A DNA stretch of 64,000 bases from Chaetoderma sp. LZ-2023a (GCA_034401795.1 CM067371.1:78157333-78221332), one strand, 5' to 3'; positions 20,871 through 33,060 are shown, numbered from the stretch's first letter. The notes: generated by a model from the letters alone, not told the origin. Translations and numbers: made by a program.

Positions 20871-20959
20871 GTCTTGCTGACCCGAATCTACCAAGCACCT
20901 ACCAAGGAACAGGTGATCTCTTGACGTTTCTGGCTACCGGAATCACGAAAAATTGAACT

Positions 20960-21920
20960 TTGGCATAGGCAGCTGAATCGGGGACTTCCGTCGCTGACCC
21001 CACTGCTTGAGGGTAATGCCCCTCCTCAAGTCTTAGGTGGACTTTGCCCGGTGACTTACATGAAACCACCGTTATGTGCTTTTCCTTAGAGTTTTTGGGT
21101 TCCAGTTTTTTGGACCGAACCTCTAGTCTGGACGTGAGGGAAGTCGGTTTCTCCTTCCTTTTATTGTCAGACTCCGATGACGTCCTGTCCATGCGAATGG
21201 CTGTCAAAATCCTGATAGCCATGGCATTAAAACATGTAGATATAAGTAAATATAATGGATAAGTAATTGAGGGATTTCAAATGATGGTGATGACTTAAGT
21301 CATAATTGACTACCATGAAAATGGTTTACTACCACAAAAACCGGTAACACAGTCATAAAAGAGTAATAACGCCACAAAATACTAAAAAACATCTTAGGGA
21401 GGATGGACTTCATGTTAGGCATAATCCTGAATAGAAGAACTCTAAAAAACGTAAGCTGAACACAGCGCAAAGTATAAAAACTTAAGCTGCGATATTGGCA
21501 GACTGTACTGCTTGCAGAATATTTGAAAAGTGAATGTTTCCTATTTGGGCTCCATTGTGCATGCACGGACATGCTTAGTGACAGGTGTCACCAAGGAGTG
21601 AGTACAGACTGGTGCCAGTCTCTATCAGGGCATATGCTGGGGTGTACCCTACCAGTAGCCTGGTTGAGAGTATATTGAAATGGAATAGGCATAGGCGGTA
21701 TGTAAGCAAGCATACGAATCTTATTCTGGTTGCTAAATGCTTTATTTTCTTTAATTAGACATGTCCACCTAATAAAGAAGGAAAAATTATTACTCTGCCT
21801 GACCTTGTTATTAACTGAAATGGCTAACTCTAGAATTAAAAAGAACTAGATTGATCGGTCGATGACGCGTCATTGCAAATCCCCACGTTCACCGGTTTGG
21901 ACTTTTGACACACCCCACAA
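20960..21920. other. No supported gene
   Basis: A 107-codon minus-strand ORF (20899-21222), rich in Lys and Ser, has no recognisable domain. The rest is non-coding. Confidence 0.3.
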
Positions 21921-21944
21921 CCCACCACCAGGGACGGAGCGAAA

Positions 21945-23215
21945 GCTAAACGTCCCTTTGCACTTGGCAATCATATGGGTAACTTAAATTTGGTTGAATT
22001 TTGTCCAGTAGTATCAGAAGAGTTGCATTACAATCAATTTCATGACCTTTTGACCCTATACCACACACCCTGGGGGCATGGCCAAATGTAAATGTCCTCA
22101 TCCACTCCACATTGATATGGGTAACAGACATACTAAATTTGGCTGAATTCCACCCAAGAGTGTCATTGGAGTTGCATTATGATCAATTTCATGACCTTTT
22201 GACCCCATCTCCCAACCCTGGGGGTGGGGGGGGGGCAAAATGTAAATATGCTTATCCACTCCACATTGAGATGGTAACTCACATAACAAATTTGCTTGAA
22301 TTCTATCCAATAGTGTCAGAGGAGTTGCATTATAATCAATTTCATGACCTTTTGACCTCATCTCACAAACCTGGGGGCAGGGCCAAATATAAATGTGCTC
22401 ACCCACTCCACATTGATATGGGTAATTCACATACCAAATTTGGCTGAATTCCGTCCAAGAGTTTCGGAGTAGATGCGTTACAATCAATTTCCACAGTTTA
22501 AAATTTAGCTTTTGAACCCTCTACCACCCTCTGGGGGCAGAGCCAAATCTAAATGGCGTCTGGCACTCCGCAATCATATGGGTAACTCAGATAGCAAATG
22601 TTGAGTTCCGTCTATCGATTTCAGAGGAGTTGCATTACAATCAATTTCATGACCTTTTGACCTCATCCCCAACCCCCTGGGATATGGGTAACTGACATAC
22701 TAAATTTGGTTGAATTCCGTCCAACAGTTTCAGAGGAGTTGCATTACAATAAATCTTTTGACCCCCACCACCACCCACACCTGGGGGCGGGACCAAATGT
22801 AAATGTGCTCATGCACTCCATATTGATATGGGTAACCCACATACCAAATTTGGTTGATTTCTGTCCAACGGTTTCGGAGGAGATGCATTACAATCAATTT
22901 CTGCAGGTTAAAATTTGACCTTTTGACCCCTCCCCCACCCCCTGGGGGCGGAGCCAAATCTAAATGGCCTCTTGCACTCTGCAATCATATGGGTAACTCA
23001 GATATCAAATTTGTTTTGAGTTCCATCTAACTATTTCAGAAGAGTTGTGTTACAACTGATTAGATCTTTTGACCCCCCCACCTCACCCCCACACACCCTC
23101 CTGGGGGGGGGGGGGCGGAGCAAAATCTAAACAAAGCGGAATCATATGGGTAACCCACATGCCAAATTTGATTTAATTCCACCCAATGGTTTGGGAGGCG
23201 ATAGCGTGATGGATG
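21945..23215 (+). repeat. Tandem satellite, about 150-bp units (ATATGGGTAACTCACAT type)
   Basis: Eight or so diverged units. Each contains a phrase like CATATGGGTAACnnACATA, AAATTTGGTTGAATTCC, GTTTCAGAGGAGTTGCATTA and CAATTTCATGACCTTTTGACC, then a C-rich segment and CTGGGGGCGGGGCCAAA. The C/G runs vary in length. ORFs across it are repeat artefacts. It ends at a GATGGATGGACGGA-type phrase near 23210. Confidence 0.9.
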
Positions 23216-23599
23216 GACGGAGGCGATTACAATATCGCCGACGTTTTTTTAAAACATGGGGATAATTATGGAAAATCCTAGCCTCATGAGACTTGCGGTG
23301 GGTTTTCACGATTGACTTGGCTTGTGAATTTGCTTACTTCATTCATACCACAGACTTGGCTTGAACCAGAAATACCAAAACTGGATTTATGCAAATTGGC
23401 GACATTTGATGATCGTAATTTTGTGGCAAATTTGTGAACCCACAAGCATTCTAAATTGCCTTAACTTTGGCAATTAATTTAATGATATTTCAATTTAGGT
23501 TTTAAATTTAGTTTAAGTAAGTCACAGACAACCACGTCCACAAAATATTGACGAGATTTCTTTTCAAATTACTATTGTATCATCCTGCAACTATCAACC

Positions 23600-25815
23600 T
23601 GTCAGCTTAACAACTGTAGTGTGCAGAACAATGGAATTATAAGAGATGCACTAAAGAATTTTTTCGGCGGCCATCATGAATTTGCCAAAAAATTTTGGGA
23701 AACGTTTAAAACAGTACTCCTCATTAACTGCTTGAACAATTTCAATCAGGCTTAGCTGGGAGGATAGTATGCTGGCATGTTTCAGAACTTGTATACGGAA
23801 TTTTGATTGGTCAATTATTCCAGCGGCCATCTCAGATTTTCTGGAAATTTCTCGAAATCACTTAAAAGCCTACTTCTCAATAACCACTGGGCCGTTTCAA
23901 TCAAACTTGCATGAAAGAACCCTAGCGTGGTATCCTTCAGAACTTGTATACGTCAAAATTTTGATTGGTCAACTTTTTCGGTGGCCACCTTGAATTTTCC
24001 AAACAATTGTGGGAAATGTTTGACACACTACTCCTCATTAACTGCTTGGACAATTTCAATCAGGCTTAACTGGGTGGATAGAACGCTAGTATGTTTCAGA
24101 ACTTGTATACAGAATTTTGATTGGTCAATTTTTCCGGTGGCCATCTTAGATTTTCTGAAAATTTCTAGAAATCACTCAAAAGCCTACTCGATAACCACTG
24201 GGCCGATTTCAATCATACTTGGATGAAAGAACCCTAGTGTGGTATCCTTCAGAACTCGTATACAGAATCTTGATTGTTCCATTTTTCCGGTGGCCATCTT
24301 GAATTTTCAAAAAAATGGTGGGAAATCATTTAAAATGCTACTCCTCATTAAATGCTTGAGCAATTTCAACAAGACTTGGCTGGAAGGATCCTAGGCTGGT
24401 AGCTTTCAAAACCTGTATACAGAATTTTGATTGATCAATTTTTCTGGCAGCCATTTTAGATTTTCTGGAAATCACTTAAAAGCGTACTCGATAACCACTG
24501 GGCCGATTTCAATCAAATTTGGTTAAAAGAACCCTAGCATGGTATTCTTCAGATCTCATATACAGAATTTTGATTGTTCCATTTTTCCGGTGGCCATCTT
24601 GAATTAAAAAAAAAATGGTGGGAAATCATTTCAAACACTACTGCTCATTAAATGCTTGAGCAATTTCAACAAGACTTGGCTGGAAGGATCCTAGGCTGGT
24701 AGGTTTCAAAACTTGTATACAGAATTTTGATTGGTCAATTTTTCTGGCAGCCATCTTGGATTTTATGAAAGTTTCTGGAAATCAATTAACCCTTACCACT
24801 CTGATGTCAATATTCTACCTTTTACTGGGTCAATATCAAAGAAACTGGTGTACATTTTTCAACAATTTTGCTGGAAGATGTTTCTGTCTGCGACAGCACC
24901 ATCTCCCACCAAATTTGTTGAAAAATCTAACCCAGTTCATCTGTTAAGTTAATTTGAAAAAAATTTAATGTTTTGACACCAGAGTACTAAGGGTTGAAAG
25001 CTTACTATTCGATAACAACTGGGCCGATTTCAATCAAGTGTGGATGGAAGAACCCTAGCGTCATATGCTTGAGAGCTTGTATATAGAATTTTGATTGGTC
25101 AATTTATTTGGTGGCCATCTTGGATTTTCCAAAAAATTACTGAAAATCGTGTACTAATTAACTACTTGGGCCATTTCAACCAGACAGGCTGGAACGAGCC
25201 TAGGGCAGTTGGCTTTAGAACTTGCATATAAAATTTTGATTGATCAATTTTTCCTGCGGCCGTTTTGGATTTTCTGAATATTTTCAGAAATCAGTTAAAA
25301 GGCTACTCCTCATTAACCGCTTGGCTCAGCTTGAAGAACCCTAGGCCGGTACCCTTCAGAACTATATACAGAATTTTGACGGCTTGATTTTGATGGTGAG
25401 CCATCTGGGATTTTCCGAAAAAATGGGAATTCATGTAAAATGCTAGTCCTCATTAATCACTTGGACAATTTCAACCAAATTTGGCAGGAAGAATCCTGTT
25501 GTCGTATATCCTCTAGAAACTCTATTCAGAATTTCGATAGGTCAGTGTTTTAGCAGCAATCTCTGATTTTCTGAAAGTTTTCCGGAACCATTTAAAAAAC
25601 GGTACTCGTTCAATCAATGGCCCGATTTCAACAAAACTTGGGTGGAACGATCCTATGACGGTAGGCTTCAACATATTAAACGAGAATCTGGATTGGTCAA
25701 TTTTTTTGGTGGCCATCTTGGATTTTTCAAAAATCAACCATCATGTCTATTTAAATGCAAATGGTTTAAATGCCAATGGTCCAGGTGAGCGCCACAGGCC
25801 CTTGGGCCTCTTGTT
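23600..25815 (-). repeat. Tandem satellite, about 150-bp units, inside a HINE-like element (reverse orientation)
   Basis: About a dozen units carry CTTGTATACAGAATTTTGAT, TGGTCAATTTTTCCGGTGGCC and ATCTTGGATTTTC. The right end is CCAGGTGAGC...GGCCTCTTGTT (25781-25815), the reverse complement of the AACAAGAGGCCC...GCTCACCTGG terminus seen at 47853 and 57548. The array therefore belongs to the same mobile family but lies on the minus strand. Around 24790-25000 a foreign segment (AACCCTTACCACTCTGATGTC...) interrupts it. Confidence 0.85.
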
Positions 25816-25886
25816 TAACATGGATCTTTTTGTGGTCTAAAGAATGTGGCCTTGGACAGGTTTGAATATATAGATAATTAGTATAT

Positions 25887-25902
25887 TTGTTATTGTTTTC
25901 AG
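25887..25902 (+). promoter_or_regulatory. Probable 3' splice site just upstream of ARL6
   Basis: TTGTTATTGTTTTCAG followed by ATTCTG has the pyrimidine-rich tract and AG of a metazoan intron acceptor, 36 bases before the ARL6 start. It suggests a 5'-UTR intron with a non-coding first exon upstream. Confidence 0.5.
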
Positions 25903-25937
25903 ATTCTGTCATTAGAGTTGATGTTATTTTGAATATC

Positions 25938-26507
25938 ATGGGCCTATTCGATGTCTTAACCAAGTGGCTTGGTCTGAAAAAGAAAGGCGTCAATGTCCTA
26001 GTTATAGGGCTGGATAACAGCGGCAAAACAACAATCATCAACCACTTCAAGTCCAAGGAAGAACAGTCACATGACATTGTGCCAACTGTAGGGTTTAATG
26101 TTGAGAAATTTCAGAATAAAGCGCTTTCCTTCACTGCTTTTGATATGTCCGGTCAGGGCCGTTATAGAAACCTATGGGAACACTACTACAAGGAATGCCA
26201 AGGTATCATATATGTCTTAGACAGTGCTGATAAACTGCGTATGGTCGTTGCGAAAGACGAACTCGATCAGATGTTGCAGCATGCGGATCTAAGATCACGT
26301 CGAATTCCCATTCTGTTTTTCGCTAACAAGATGGACTTACGTGATGCGATATCCAGTGTGAAATGCTCAAGTCTGATGGGACTTGAGCAAGTTAAGGACA
26401 AACCATGGCATATCTGTGCTAGTAATGCCAAGACAGGTGAGGGGCTACATGAGGGTGTGGAATGGTTAACTGATCAGCTCAAGTATTTCATTAGCATAAA
26501 AACTTGA
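25938..26507 (+). CDS. ARL6: ADP-ribosylation factor-like 6 (BBS3), complete in one exon
   Basis: 189-residue Arf-family GTPase beginning [20 protein letters not shown], matching ARL6 in length and sequence. It has P-loop GLDNSGKT (24-31), switch I Thr50 in PTVGF, switch [19 protein letters not shown] with Gln73, NKMD (130-133) and CAS (160-162), so all nucleotide-binding residues are present. ARL6 in its GTP form recruits the BBSome coat to membranes at the base of cilia. An in-frame ATG lies 51 bases upstream, but the family's conserved MGL start (Gly2 kept) and the acceptor at about 25902 favour 25938. The coding sequence has no introns, unlike the multi-exon vertebrate gene and unlike IARS1 in this window. 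No long poly(A) is left downstream. It is either a retrocopy now in use or an intronless native gene. Confidence 0.95.
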   Translation: MGLFDVLTKWLGLKKKGVNVLVIGLDNSGKTTIINHFKSKEEQSHDIVPTVGFNVEKFQNKALSFTAFDMSGQGRYRNLWEHYYKECQGIIYVLDSADKLRMVVAKDELDQMLQHADLRSRRIPILFFANKMDLRDAISSVKCSSLMGLEQVKDKPWHICASNAKTGEGLHEGVEWLTDQLKYFISIKT

Positions 26508-26728
26508 CCATGTCATAAATTAAAATTTAATTTTAAACCTTTACTAGGCACATGTGACAGGGGAGATAAATCATGATTGATAAGTAGTCAGTTACGGGAA
26601 GGGAGAACACTTCTTGACAAGCTTTCGCTGATATCATTGACAGGGCATAAAACTAGATTATATAAATCTACCCCCCCCCCCCCCCCCCCCCCCCCCGAAA
26701 ACCCAAAATTTGCACGGACGGACAGACA
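26508..26728 (+). other. ARL6 3' flank, 26-base poly(C) tract and start of minisatellite
   Basis: A+T-rich 3' flank after the stop, then 26 consecutive C's (26671-26696), followed by AAAACCCAAAATTTGCACGG, the unit of the minisatellite that resumes at 28268. Confidence 0.7.
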
Positions 26729-28259
26729 TAGGGTTGGGCGATATTGCTCAAGGCATGACGATATCGGTATCTCATTAAAATACTGCGGTATCATGATATA
26801 TCGTCATTTGGGTGGGGTGTGGAGTTAGGGTGTAAACATAGAATAACATGTATTTCAAATTGGTGGTGTCTACAAGTTATTTTCATTAAATTTGTTGCAT
26901 TGAAACCGTAAATTGAGATCGCCATGATTGCCATTTCCGCATATTTAATACACAAAATTCCACACTTTGACACCCTTCAATATACAGTTTAAAGCAACGA
27001 ATGTAATGCAACTAACCGTATTCATCACAAATAAGAAAAATAAAGGATTTTCTTCTGTTCTTGTGTTGTATTTTGTGTTATCTTTACCTCACGACAACTG
27101 TCAAAAGATTGAGCAAGGAATACGCATTAACTTCATTGCGCAGAAAGGAATTCTGCAGAGCGAAATCTGATTGGCCGCCGTATCATACTTGAGCCAATCA
27201 GAATTCACGCTGCAGAATTCTGACCGCTGTTATCACGCCCGCCACTAGCATAGACGATGCAAATTAATAAAATAACACTGCATGATTTTGAACGAGAACC
27301 AGCGTGAAGACTGGAAACAATTATGTCAGATTTTATTTGGTCTGTAATATTAAATACTAATTTGCCCCATTGTAGACCTATTCAAACTCGCTCACTACTT
27401 AGCGGTCTTATCCATTGATCTCACGACGTAGCCAGGATGTGTGAAATTAACCCAGTTAACATTGCAGCCAAAACTGTCACAACAGATAGAAGACTGGAAA
27501 TAATTAGATCTAAATTATTTATTTTAAGGCTGTTTCTCACTTAGAATAAATCTGTAGTGTTATATGTGGAATGAATTTTGATCTGATTCGTTTAAAAATG
27601 TTAAATATATTGTATAAAGTTACATAAAAACGTATAACGGTAAAGCAAGAGATTAACTTCCCCCTCACCCACCGTTCCAAGCTGTGGTATTGATAAGGGA
27701 TTAAGTGTGTGTGGTTTCCTATCGACCTAAAGTTTTAAAGTTTAAATCTTTCATGGTCAGAAGAATGTTTAACCATGCAGCTCAATGACTAATGGATAAA
27801 TAGCTTTACCTGTAGTAATGACATCATCAGAATGGAATGTGGGTAGTGCAAATGGTATTCCCCACTGACTAACACTCAGAATGAGGCAAGAAAAAACATA
27901 GCATCGTCTATTTATGTAATTATGAAAAGTGAACAACAAAGGATTATTTTGTACTTTAAATCATTTTATTAGCGCAAACAAACCATCAATTAAATGAACA
28001 TAGATTATTTTGGAGTTTATTAAGTTTTTATTACCTTAGACAAAGACTGGATTATTACTTAAAGACTATTACTGGACCGGATAGAGGTAAGAGTATGACA
28101 TTTCTAACTTAGTTATTTATATTATGCTCACAGTTAAAAGTGCAATATCGTCCTGTCGGTATTGACGATATTTACGATTTTCCGAAATATAACGATTTCG
28201 GTATCGGTATTCGGTATATCGCGATATTGACGATAATATCGAAAAATTGCCCAACCCTA
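26729..28259. mobile_element. 1.53-kb non-autonomous hAT element with perfect 8-bp target duplication
   Basis: Termini TAGGGTTGGGC and GCCCAACCCTA (26729 and 28259) are perfect 11-bp inverted repeats that continue as looser similarity (CGATATTG). The 8-bp direct repeat GACAGACA flanks both ends (26721-26728, 28260-28267). Removing the insert and one copy restores a minisatellite unit like those nearby, which gives the empty site. Subterminal regions are rich in TATCG/CGATA words (26745-26810 and 28145-28250). No transposase ORF is present. An 8-bp duplication with TAGGGNTGGGC-like ends is typical of hAT. Confidence 0.93.
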
Positions 28260-28460
28260 GACAGACACAAATTCAGAGACAAAGGTATGGAGGGACAAGC
28301 TGACTGAGTGACAATACTCCAAGAAAAAATAAAGTTATTGAACGAAAACCCAAAATTTGCACAGATGGACGGACACAAATTCAGCAACAGAGGGATGGAG
28401 GGACGGGCTGACTGACCCACAAAATAATGTACATTTCCCTAGTACCATAGCCAAGGGGAA
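28260..28460 (-). repeat. Minisatellite (GGACGGACACAAATTC unit), left arm
   Basis: Two units on the minus strand relative to the array at 28610-29405. The two arrays point towards each other across about 150 bp. Confidence 0.8.
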
Positions 28461-28609
28461 TTAAATGATATCAGTTCATGATTCAATGTGCAAAATAGTA
28501 ATTGCAGAATATGCCAATAGGAATCATATCATCATAAAGGTCAACAGGCCTGATAGCGAGTGATTCATCCACCTTAATTATCCCCCCCCACCCCACTTTA
28601 GCGAAAAGC

Positions 28610-29405
28610 GGGGGGGGTTATGTTTTCGTTTCTGTCCATCGATGTGTGCGTCCGTCTGTCCGTATGTGCGTACATCACACACACAGGTTTTCTTTTAACT
28701 ACTTTTTCTTGGAATATTGTGACAACACTTAATGGGAAGGTTGGCTGTGGTAGTAGGCAAATGCACCTTAGTTTGAGGGTCAGTCAGCCCGTCCCTCCAT
28801 CCCTTTGTCTCTGAATTTGTGTCCGTCTGTCCGTGCAATTTTAAGTTTTCGTTCAATAACTTTATCTTTGCTTGGAGTATTGTGACGAAACTTCATGGGA
28901 AGGTTGGCCATGGTAGTAGGGAAATGCACCTTAGTTTGAGGGTCAGTCAGCCCGAGCCTCCGTCCATCCATCCATCCCTTTGTCTCTGAATTTGTGTCCG
29001 TCCGTGCAAATTTTTGGTTTTCGTACAATAACTTTATCTTTGCTTGGAGTATTGTGAGGAAACTTCATGGGAACATTGGCTATGGTACTAGGGAAATTTA
29101 TATTATTTTGTGGGTCAGTCAGCCCATCCCTACATCCATCCATCCCTTTGTCTCTGAGTTTGTATCAGTCCATCCATGCTAATTTTGGGTTTTCATTCAA
29201 TAACTTTATCTTTGCTTGGAGTATTGTGAGGAAACCTCAAGGGAACATTGGCTATGGTACTAGGGAAATGTACATTATTTTGTGGGTCAGTCAGCCCATC
29301 CCTCCGTCCATCAATCCCTTTGTCTCTGAATTTGTATCAGTCCATCCGTGCAAATTTTGGGTTTTCATTCAATAACTTTATCTTTGTTTGGAGTATTGTG
29401 AGGAA
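28610..29405 (+). repeat. Minisatellite, about 165-bp units, right arm
   Basis: About five units, each with CGTTCAATAACTTTATCTTT, GGAGTATTGTGA, GGAAACTTCATGGGAA, TTGGCTATGGTA and CCATCCCTTTGTCTCTGAAT. It is preceded by short C8 and G8 runs (28580-28617). Plus-strand ORFs across it are artefacts. Confidence 0.85.
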
Positions 29406-29790
29406 ATAACCGGCATGACTGGTGTAATTTTGAACAGTTTTACTGAAAGCGGTTGCATCCTAAGCAACACTGTTTTCAAAATTACACAAGTTTCCTATTG
29501 TCTACCCTATTTTGCAGAATATGCCTCTGCATGGTTGATAACTACCTTTTAGGATAGCCGGATAGAGTAACTATCTTGGATGTTTTTATAATACTAAAAT
29601 CTCTATTCGATCGTAGACTACGCTTCTTGACTGTCTTCCAACATTCTGTACAAGGCCATATCTTTGAATTCACATGAGATATTCTGATGATAGAGATGAA
29701 ACATTTTTGGACAGTAATGACTGGATGTTCAAGATAATATGTTCATAAACCCTCCTGTGTCAACACCACCTCAAAGTGCTACTAATATCA
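29405..29790. other. Unassigned, includes a small foldback
   Basis: ACTGGTGTAATTTTGAACAG (29419) and its near complement TTTTCAAAATTACACAAG (29472) form a loose foldback of about 70 bp. No gene is seen. Confidence 0.4.
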
Positions 29791-29794
29791 ATTA

Positions 29795-30309
29795 ACCCTT
29801 TATCAGTCAAGATTTTTCAAGAAAATTAAAATTTGTGTAGGCCAAGACATTTTGTAGTCACAAAAGTCACTGAAATTTACAAAAATACTTTCAGTTGTCT
29901 CCTGTAAATGAACATTCCTCAACACCACTACAGAGGTCGCCTGTGGCCAGATCGAAAATTCAGGTTTTTAATTAACCATGGCCCATTTGCAGGCCAAAAG
30001 ATTATTTAAAAAAATTTACCACTGGAATAACTGTTTCAAAAATACTCTTCTCTTGGTTTGCAAATGGCCATTCCTTAGCCCTTTAATCATCAAACTTGTT
30101 CAGGACAATTTCAATTTTCTCAGAAAATGTCCATTTGCAGACCAAGAGAAGACTATTTTGGAAAATTTACTATTGGAATCACTGGCTCGGTTATCGAGCC
30201 AGCCATTCCAGTGATAAATTTTCAAAAATAGTCTTGCTCTGAAAATGAAAATTTTTCAAGACCAGTGCTGAAGCCATTTTTGGCCAATATCAGTGTTTAA
30301 GGGCTAAAG
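29795..30309 (+). repeat. TTAA-palindrome family: two adjoining copies, first one decayed
   Basis: First copy about 29795-30075 (decayed), second 30077-30309 with core GGCTCGGTTATCGAGCC near 30185-30202. It has the family phrases TGTCCATTTGCAGACCAAGA, TTTTGAAAATTTAC and their inverted counterparts. Confidence 0.8.
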
Positions 30310-30412
30310 AATTAAGACCACTTCAGGTGCTGCTTTTTACTTGACATTTCGAGGGTTAAATTGAGACAAGAGGGGGTTACACAGTGCTTACCTGATTCAA
30401 AGCTAGTACCAG

Positions 30413-30622
30413 TTAACCCTTTAATCCTCGAATTTGTTCATGAAAATTTCAATTTTCTCATAGAAAATGTTGATTTTCATGCCAAGAGAATATTAAAAAA
30501 AATTTATCACTAGAATGACTGGCTCGGTTATCGAGCCAGTCATTCCAGTGGTAAATTGCCAAAAATAGTCTTCTTGGTCTGAAAATTGACATTTCTTAAG
30601 ACCACTGCAGAAACAACGGGTT
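30413..30622 (+). repeat. TTAA-palindrome family copy
   Basis: Starts TTAACCCTTTAATCCTCGAA; core ATGACTGGCTCGGTTATCG with perfect inverse at about 30512-30553; ends near AACGGGTTGA. The right terminus is degraded. Confidence 0.85.
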
Positions 30623-30837
30623 GACTTAGTTATAGAAATGTCTATTCCTCTACGGTTATCCAATCTGAGAATTAGATAGGAATGTTACTGTAGTTCTTCA
30701 AGAATGTCGAGCGTTAGAATGCTCGACATGCAGGCCCAGGAGCTCAGTGATGCCAGCAACAGATTCCAATCAAATTAGTTTTAAAATATTCAACTGAATA
30801 TTTCATATGTTGTAAAGAAATTTGTCGTTATTTATAC

Positions 30838-32160
30838 ATCTGGTCTGTATAAGGGGTACCGGTCTGTATCAGGGGTACGGGCCTGTATTTAAGTACCGGA
30901 CAGGTCTATATAAGGGGTACAGGTCTGTATAAGGGTTCAGGTCTATATTTAAGGAGTACAGGACAGGTCTGTATAAGGGTTCAAGCCTGTATAATAGGTA
31001 CAGGTCTGTGTAAGAGGTACAGGTCTGTGTAAGAGGTACAGGTCTGTATAAGGGTTCTGGTCTGTATTTAAGGAGTACAGGACAGGTCTGTATAAGAGGT
31101 ACAGGTCTGTATAAGGGTTCAGCTCTGTATAATAGGTACACGTCTGTATAAGGGTACAGGTCTGTATAAGAGGTACAGGGCTGTATAAGGGGTACATGTC
31201 TGTATTTAAGGAGTACAGGACAGGTCTGTGTAAGTGGTACAGGTCTGTATAATGGGTACAGGCCTGTATTTAAGGCGTACAGGACAGGTCTGTATAAGAG
31301 GTACAGATCTGTATAAGAGGTACAGGTCTGTATAAGGGTTCAGGGCTGTATAATAGGTACAGGTCTGTATAAGGGTCCAGGTCTGTATAATAGGTACAGG
31401 TCTGTATAAGGGTTGAGGTCTATAATAGGTGCAGGTCTGTATAAGAGGTACAGGTCTGTATAAGCGTTCAGGTCTGTATAATAGTTTCAGGTCTGTATAA
31501 GGGTACAGGTCTGTATAAGTAGTATAGGTCTGTATAATAGGTACAGGTCTGTATAAGCGTTCAGGTCTGTATAATAGTTTCAGGTCTGTATAAGGGTACA
31601 GGTCTGTATAAGTAGTATAGGTCTGTATAAGAGGTACAGGTCTGTATAAGCATTCAGGTCTGTATAAGAGGTACAGGTCTGTATAAGGGTACAGGTCTGT
31701 ATAAGTAGTATAAGTCTGTATAAGAGGTACAGGTCTGTATAATAGGTACAGGTCTGTATAAGGGTCCAGGTCTGTATAATAGGTACAGGTCTGTATAAGG
31801 GTTGAGGTCTGTATAATAGGTGCAGGTCTTTATAATAGGTACAGGTCTGTATAAGCGTTCAGGTCTGTATAATAGTTTCAGGTCTGTATAAGGGTACAGG
31901 TCTGTATAAGTAGTATAGGTCTGTATAAGAGGTACAGGTCTGTATAAGTAGTATAGGTCTGTATAAGAGGTACAGGTCTGTATAAGTAGTATAGGTCTGT
32001 ATAAGAGGTACAGGTCTGTATAAGCGTTCAGGTCTGTATAATAGTTTCAGGTCTGTATAAGGGTACAGGTCTGTATAAGTAGTATAGGTCTGTATAAGAG
32101 GTACAGGTCTATATAAGTAGTATAGGTCTGTATAAGAGGTACAGGTCTGTATAAGGGTAC
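30838..32160 (+). repeat. 1.3-kb minisatellite (GGTACAGGTCTGTATAAGA, 17-19 bp)
   Basis: About 70 units. Higher-order patterns alternate variants AGAGGTACAGG, AGGGTACAGG, AGCGTTCAGG, ATAGTTTCAGG and AGTAGTATAGG, and some multi-unit blocks are repeated (for example about 31450-31620 and 31830-32000). Minus-strand reading gives YRPVP/QTCTLYRP-type repeats, which I regard as non-coding. Confidence 0.95.
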
Positions 32161-33060
32161 ATGACTGAATGGGTTATTCATGCAGAAATGTTAACAAAGA
32201 TCATCTGTGCATTTAATGGTAAAAATTGGCAAAACAGGCTTCTGGGGTGGTTCCGACTTCCACTCAAACTAATTTCAAAATATTCAACCGAATAAGTTTT
32301 ATATCTTAAAGAATATACTTTTGTCAGGGATTTGTCGATGAAAGGGTTAAAGAATATCCATTATATGCAGACCAAGAGAAGAGTTTTAAGTTCACTTCCG
32401 CCAGTCATTTTAGTGGTTGGTCTAAATTTTCAAAAATAGTGTTAAAGACTGTTTTTGAAAATTTAGGCCGACCACTAAAATTACTGGCTGAAGTGAACTT
32501 AAAATTGGTACCAGTACATTGTTTTATTTTTAAAAAGCTACATGTATACACATCATGTTTTGGTTTTAAGACATGCCGTAGATTTATAAGAGATTTATGC
32601 TTCTCTTGGATTTAGAAAATAGATCCCCTGTCAGTGTTACATACATCATAATTGTTCAATATTGGTGCAGTACAATGAAGGATTCATCACAATGTAACTA
32701 GCTGAAATTTGTTGATCAATATGCTGCAACAAGAAACACTATCATCACTTACGGGACGTATATTGCAAATTAATACTTACAGGATGCTTGATTTTCTGTG
32801 ATAAATATTAGAATTCCATAAAGTTTTAGTGCACATTGTTACTTTTGTTGAATTGTAGTCTTGATTGTGTCACATTTGGATACGGAATACTACCATAGAT
32901 TTCTTACTACAAATGTTTCTCCCATGTACCCTCATTGTAACAGGACTTTTTATTAGTATCCACCTTAAAGTTCTCATAGATTAATAACATACACATCTTT
33001 CATAAGATATCTAATATTTGTTAGTTTATGTATGCCTTTAATGACACAGGCAGTCAAAAC
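32160..33060. other. Unassigned; one foldback variant
   Basis: At about 32345-32510 there is an imperfect palindrome (AGTTCACTTCCGCCAGTCATTT... and its complement) sharing phrases with the TTAA family. A single arm of the TGTTGAATATTTT family lies at 32255-32295. The rest is A+T-rich. Confidence 0.45.

Noticed and set aside
20899-21222. 107-codon Lys-rich minus-strand ORF
   Set aside because: No domain, start context or homology recognised; left as unassigned.
22098-22984. His/Gly-rich ORFs in the 22-kb satellite on both strands
   Set aside because: Satellite unit translations; not conserved as frames between units.
26577-26828. Proline-rich ORF across the poly(C) run
   Set aside because: Proline run comes from the homopolymer; no other support.
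28780-29375. Overlapping ORFs with repeated SVRANFWFSYNNF / RKPKICTDGHKFRDKG
   Set aside because: Translations of the 165-bp minisatellite on both strands.
30869-31197. Tyr/Pro/Thr-repeat ORFs on the minus strand
   Set aside because: Translation of the GGTACAGGTCTGTATAAGA minisatellite; frames break whenever unit length changes.
30838-32160. CRISPR-like regular array
   Set aside because: No unique spacers; contiguous short tandem units in a eukaryotic genome.
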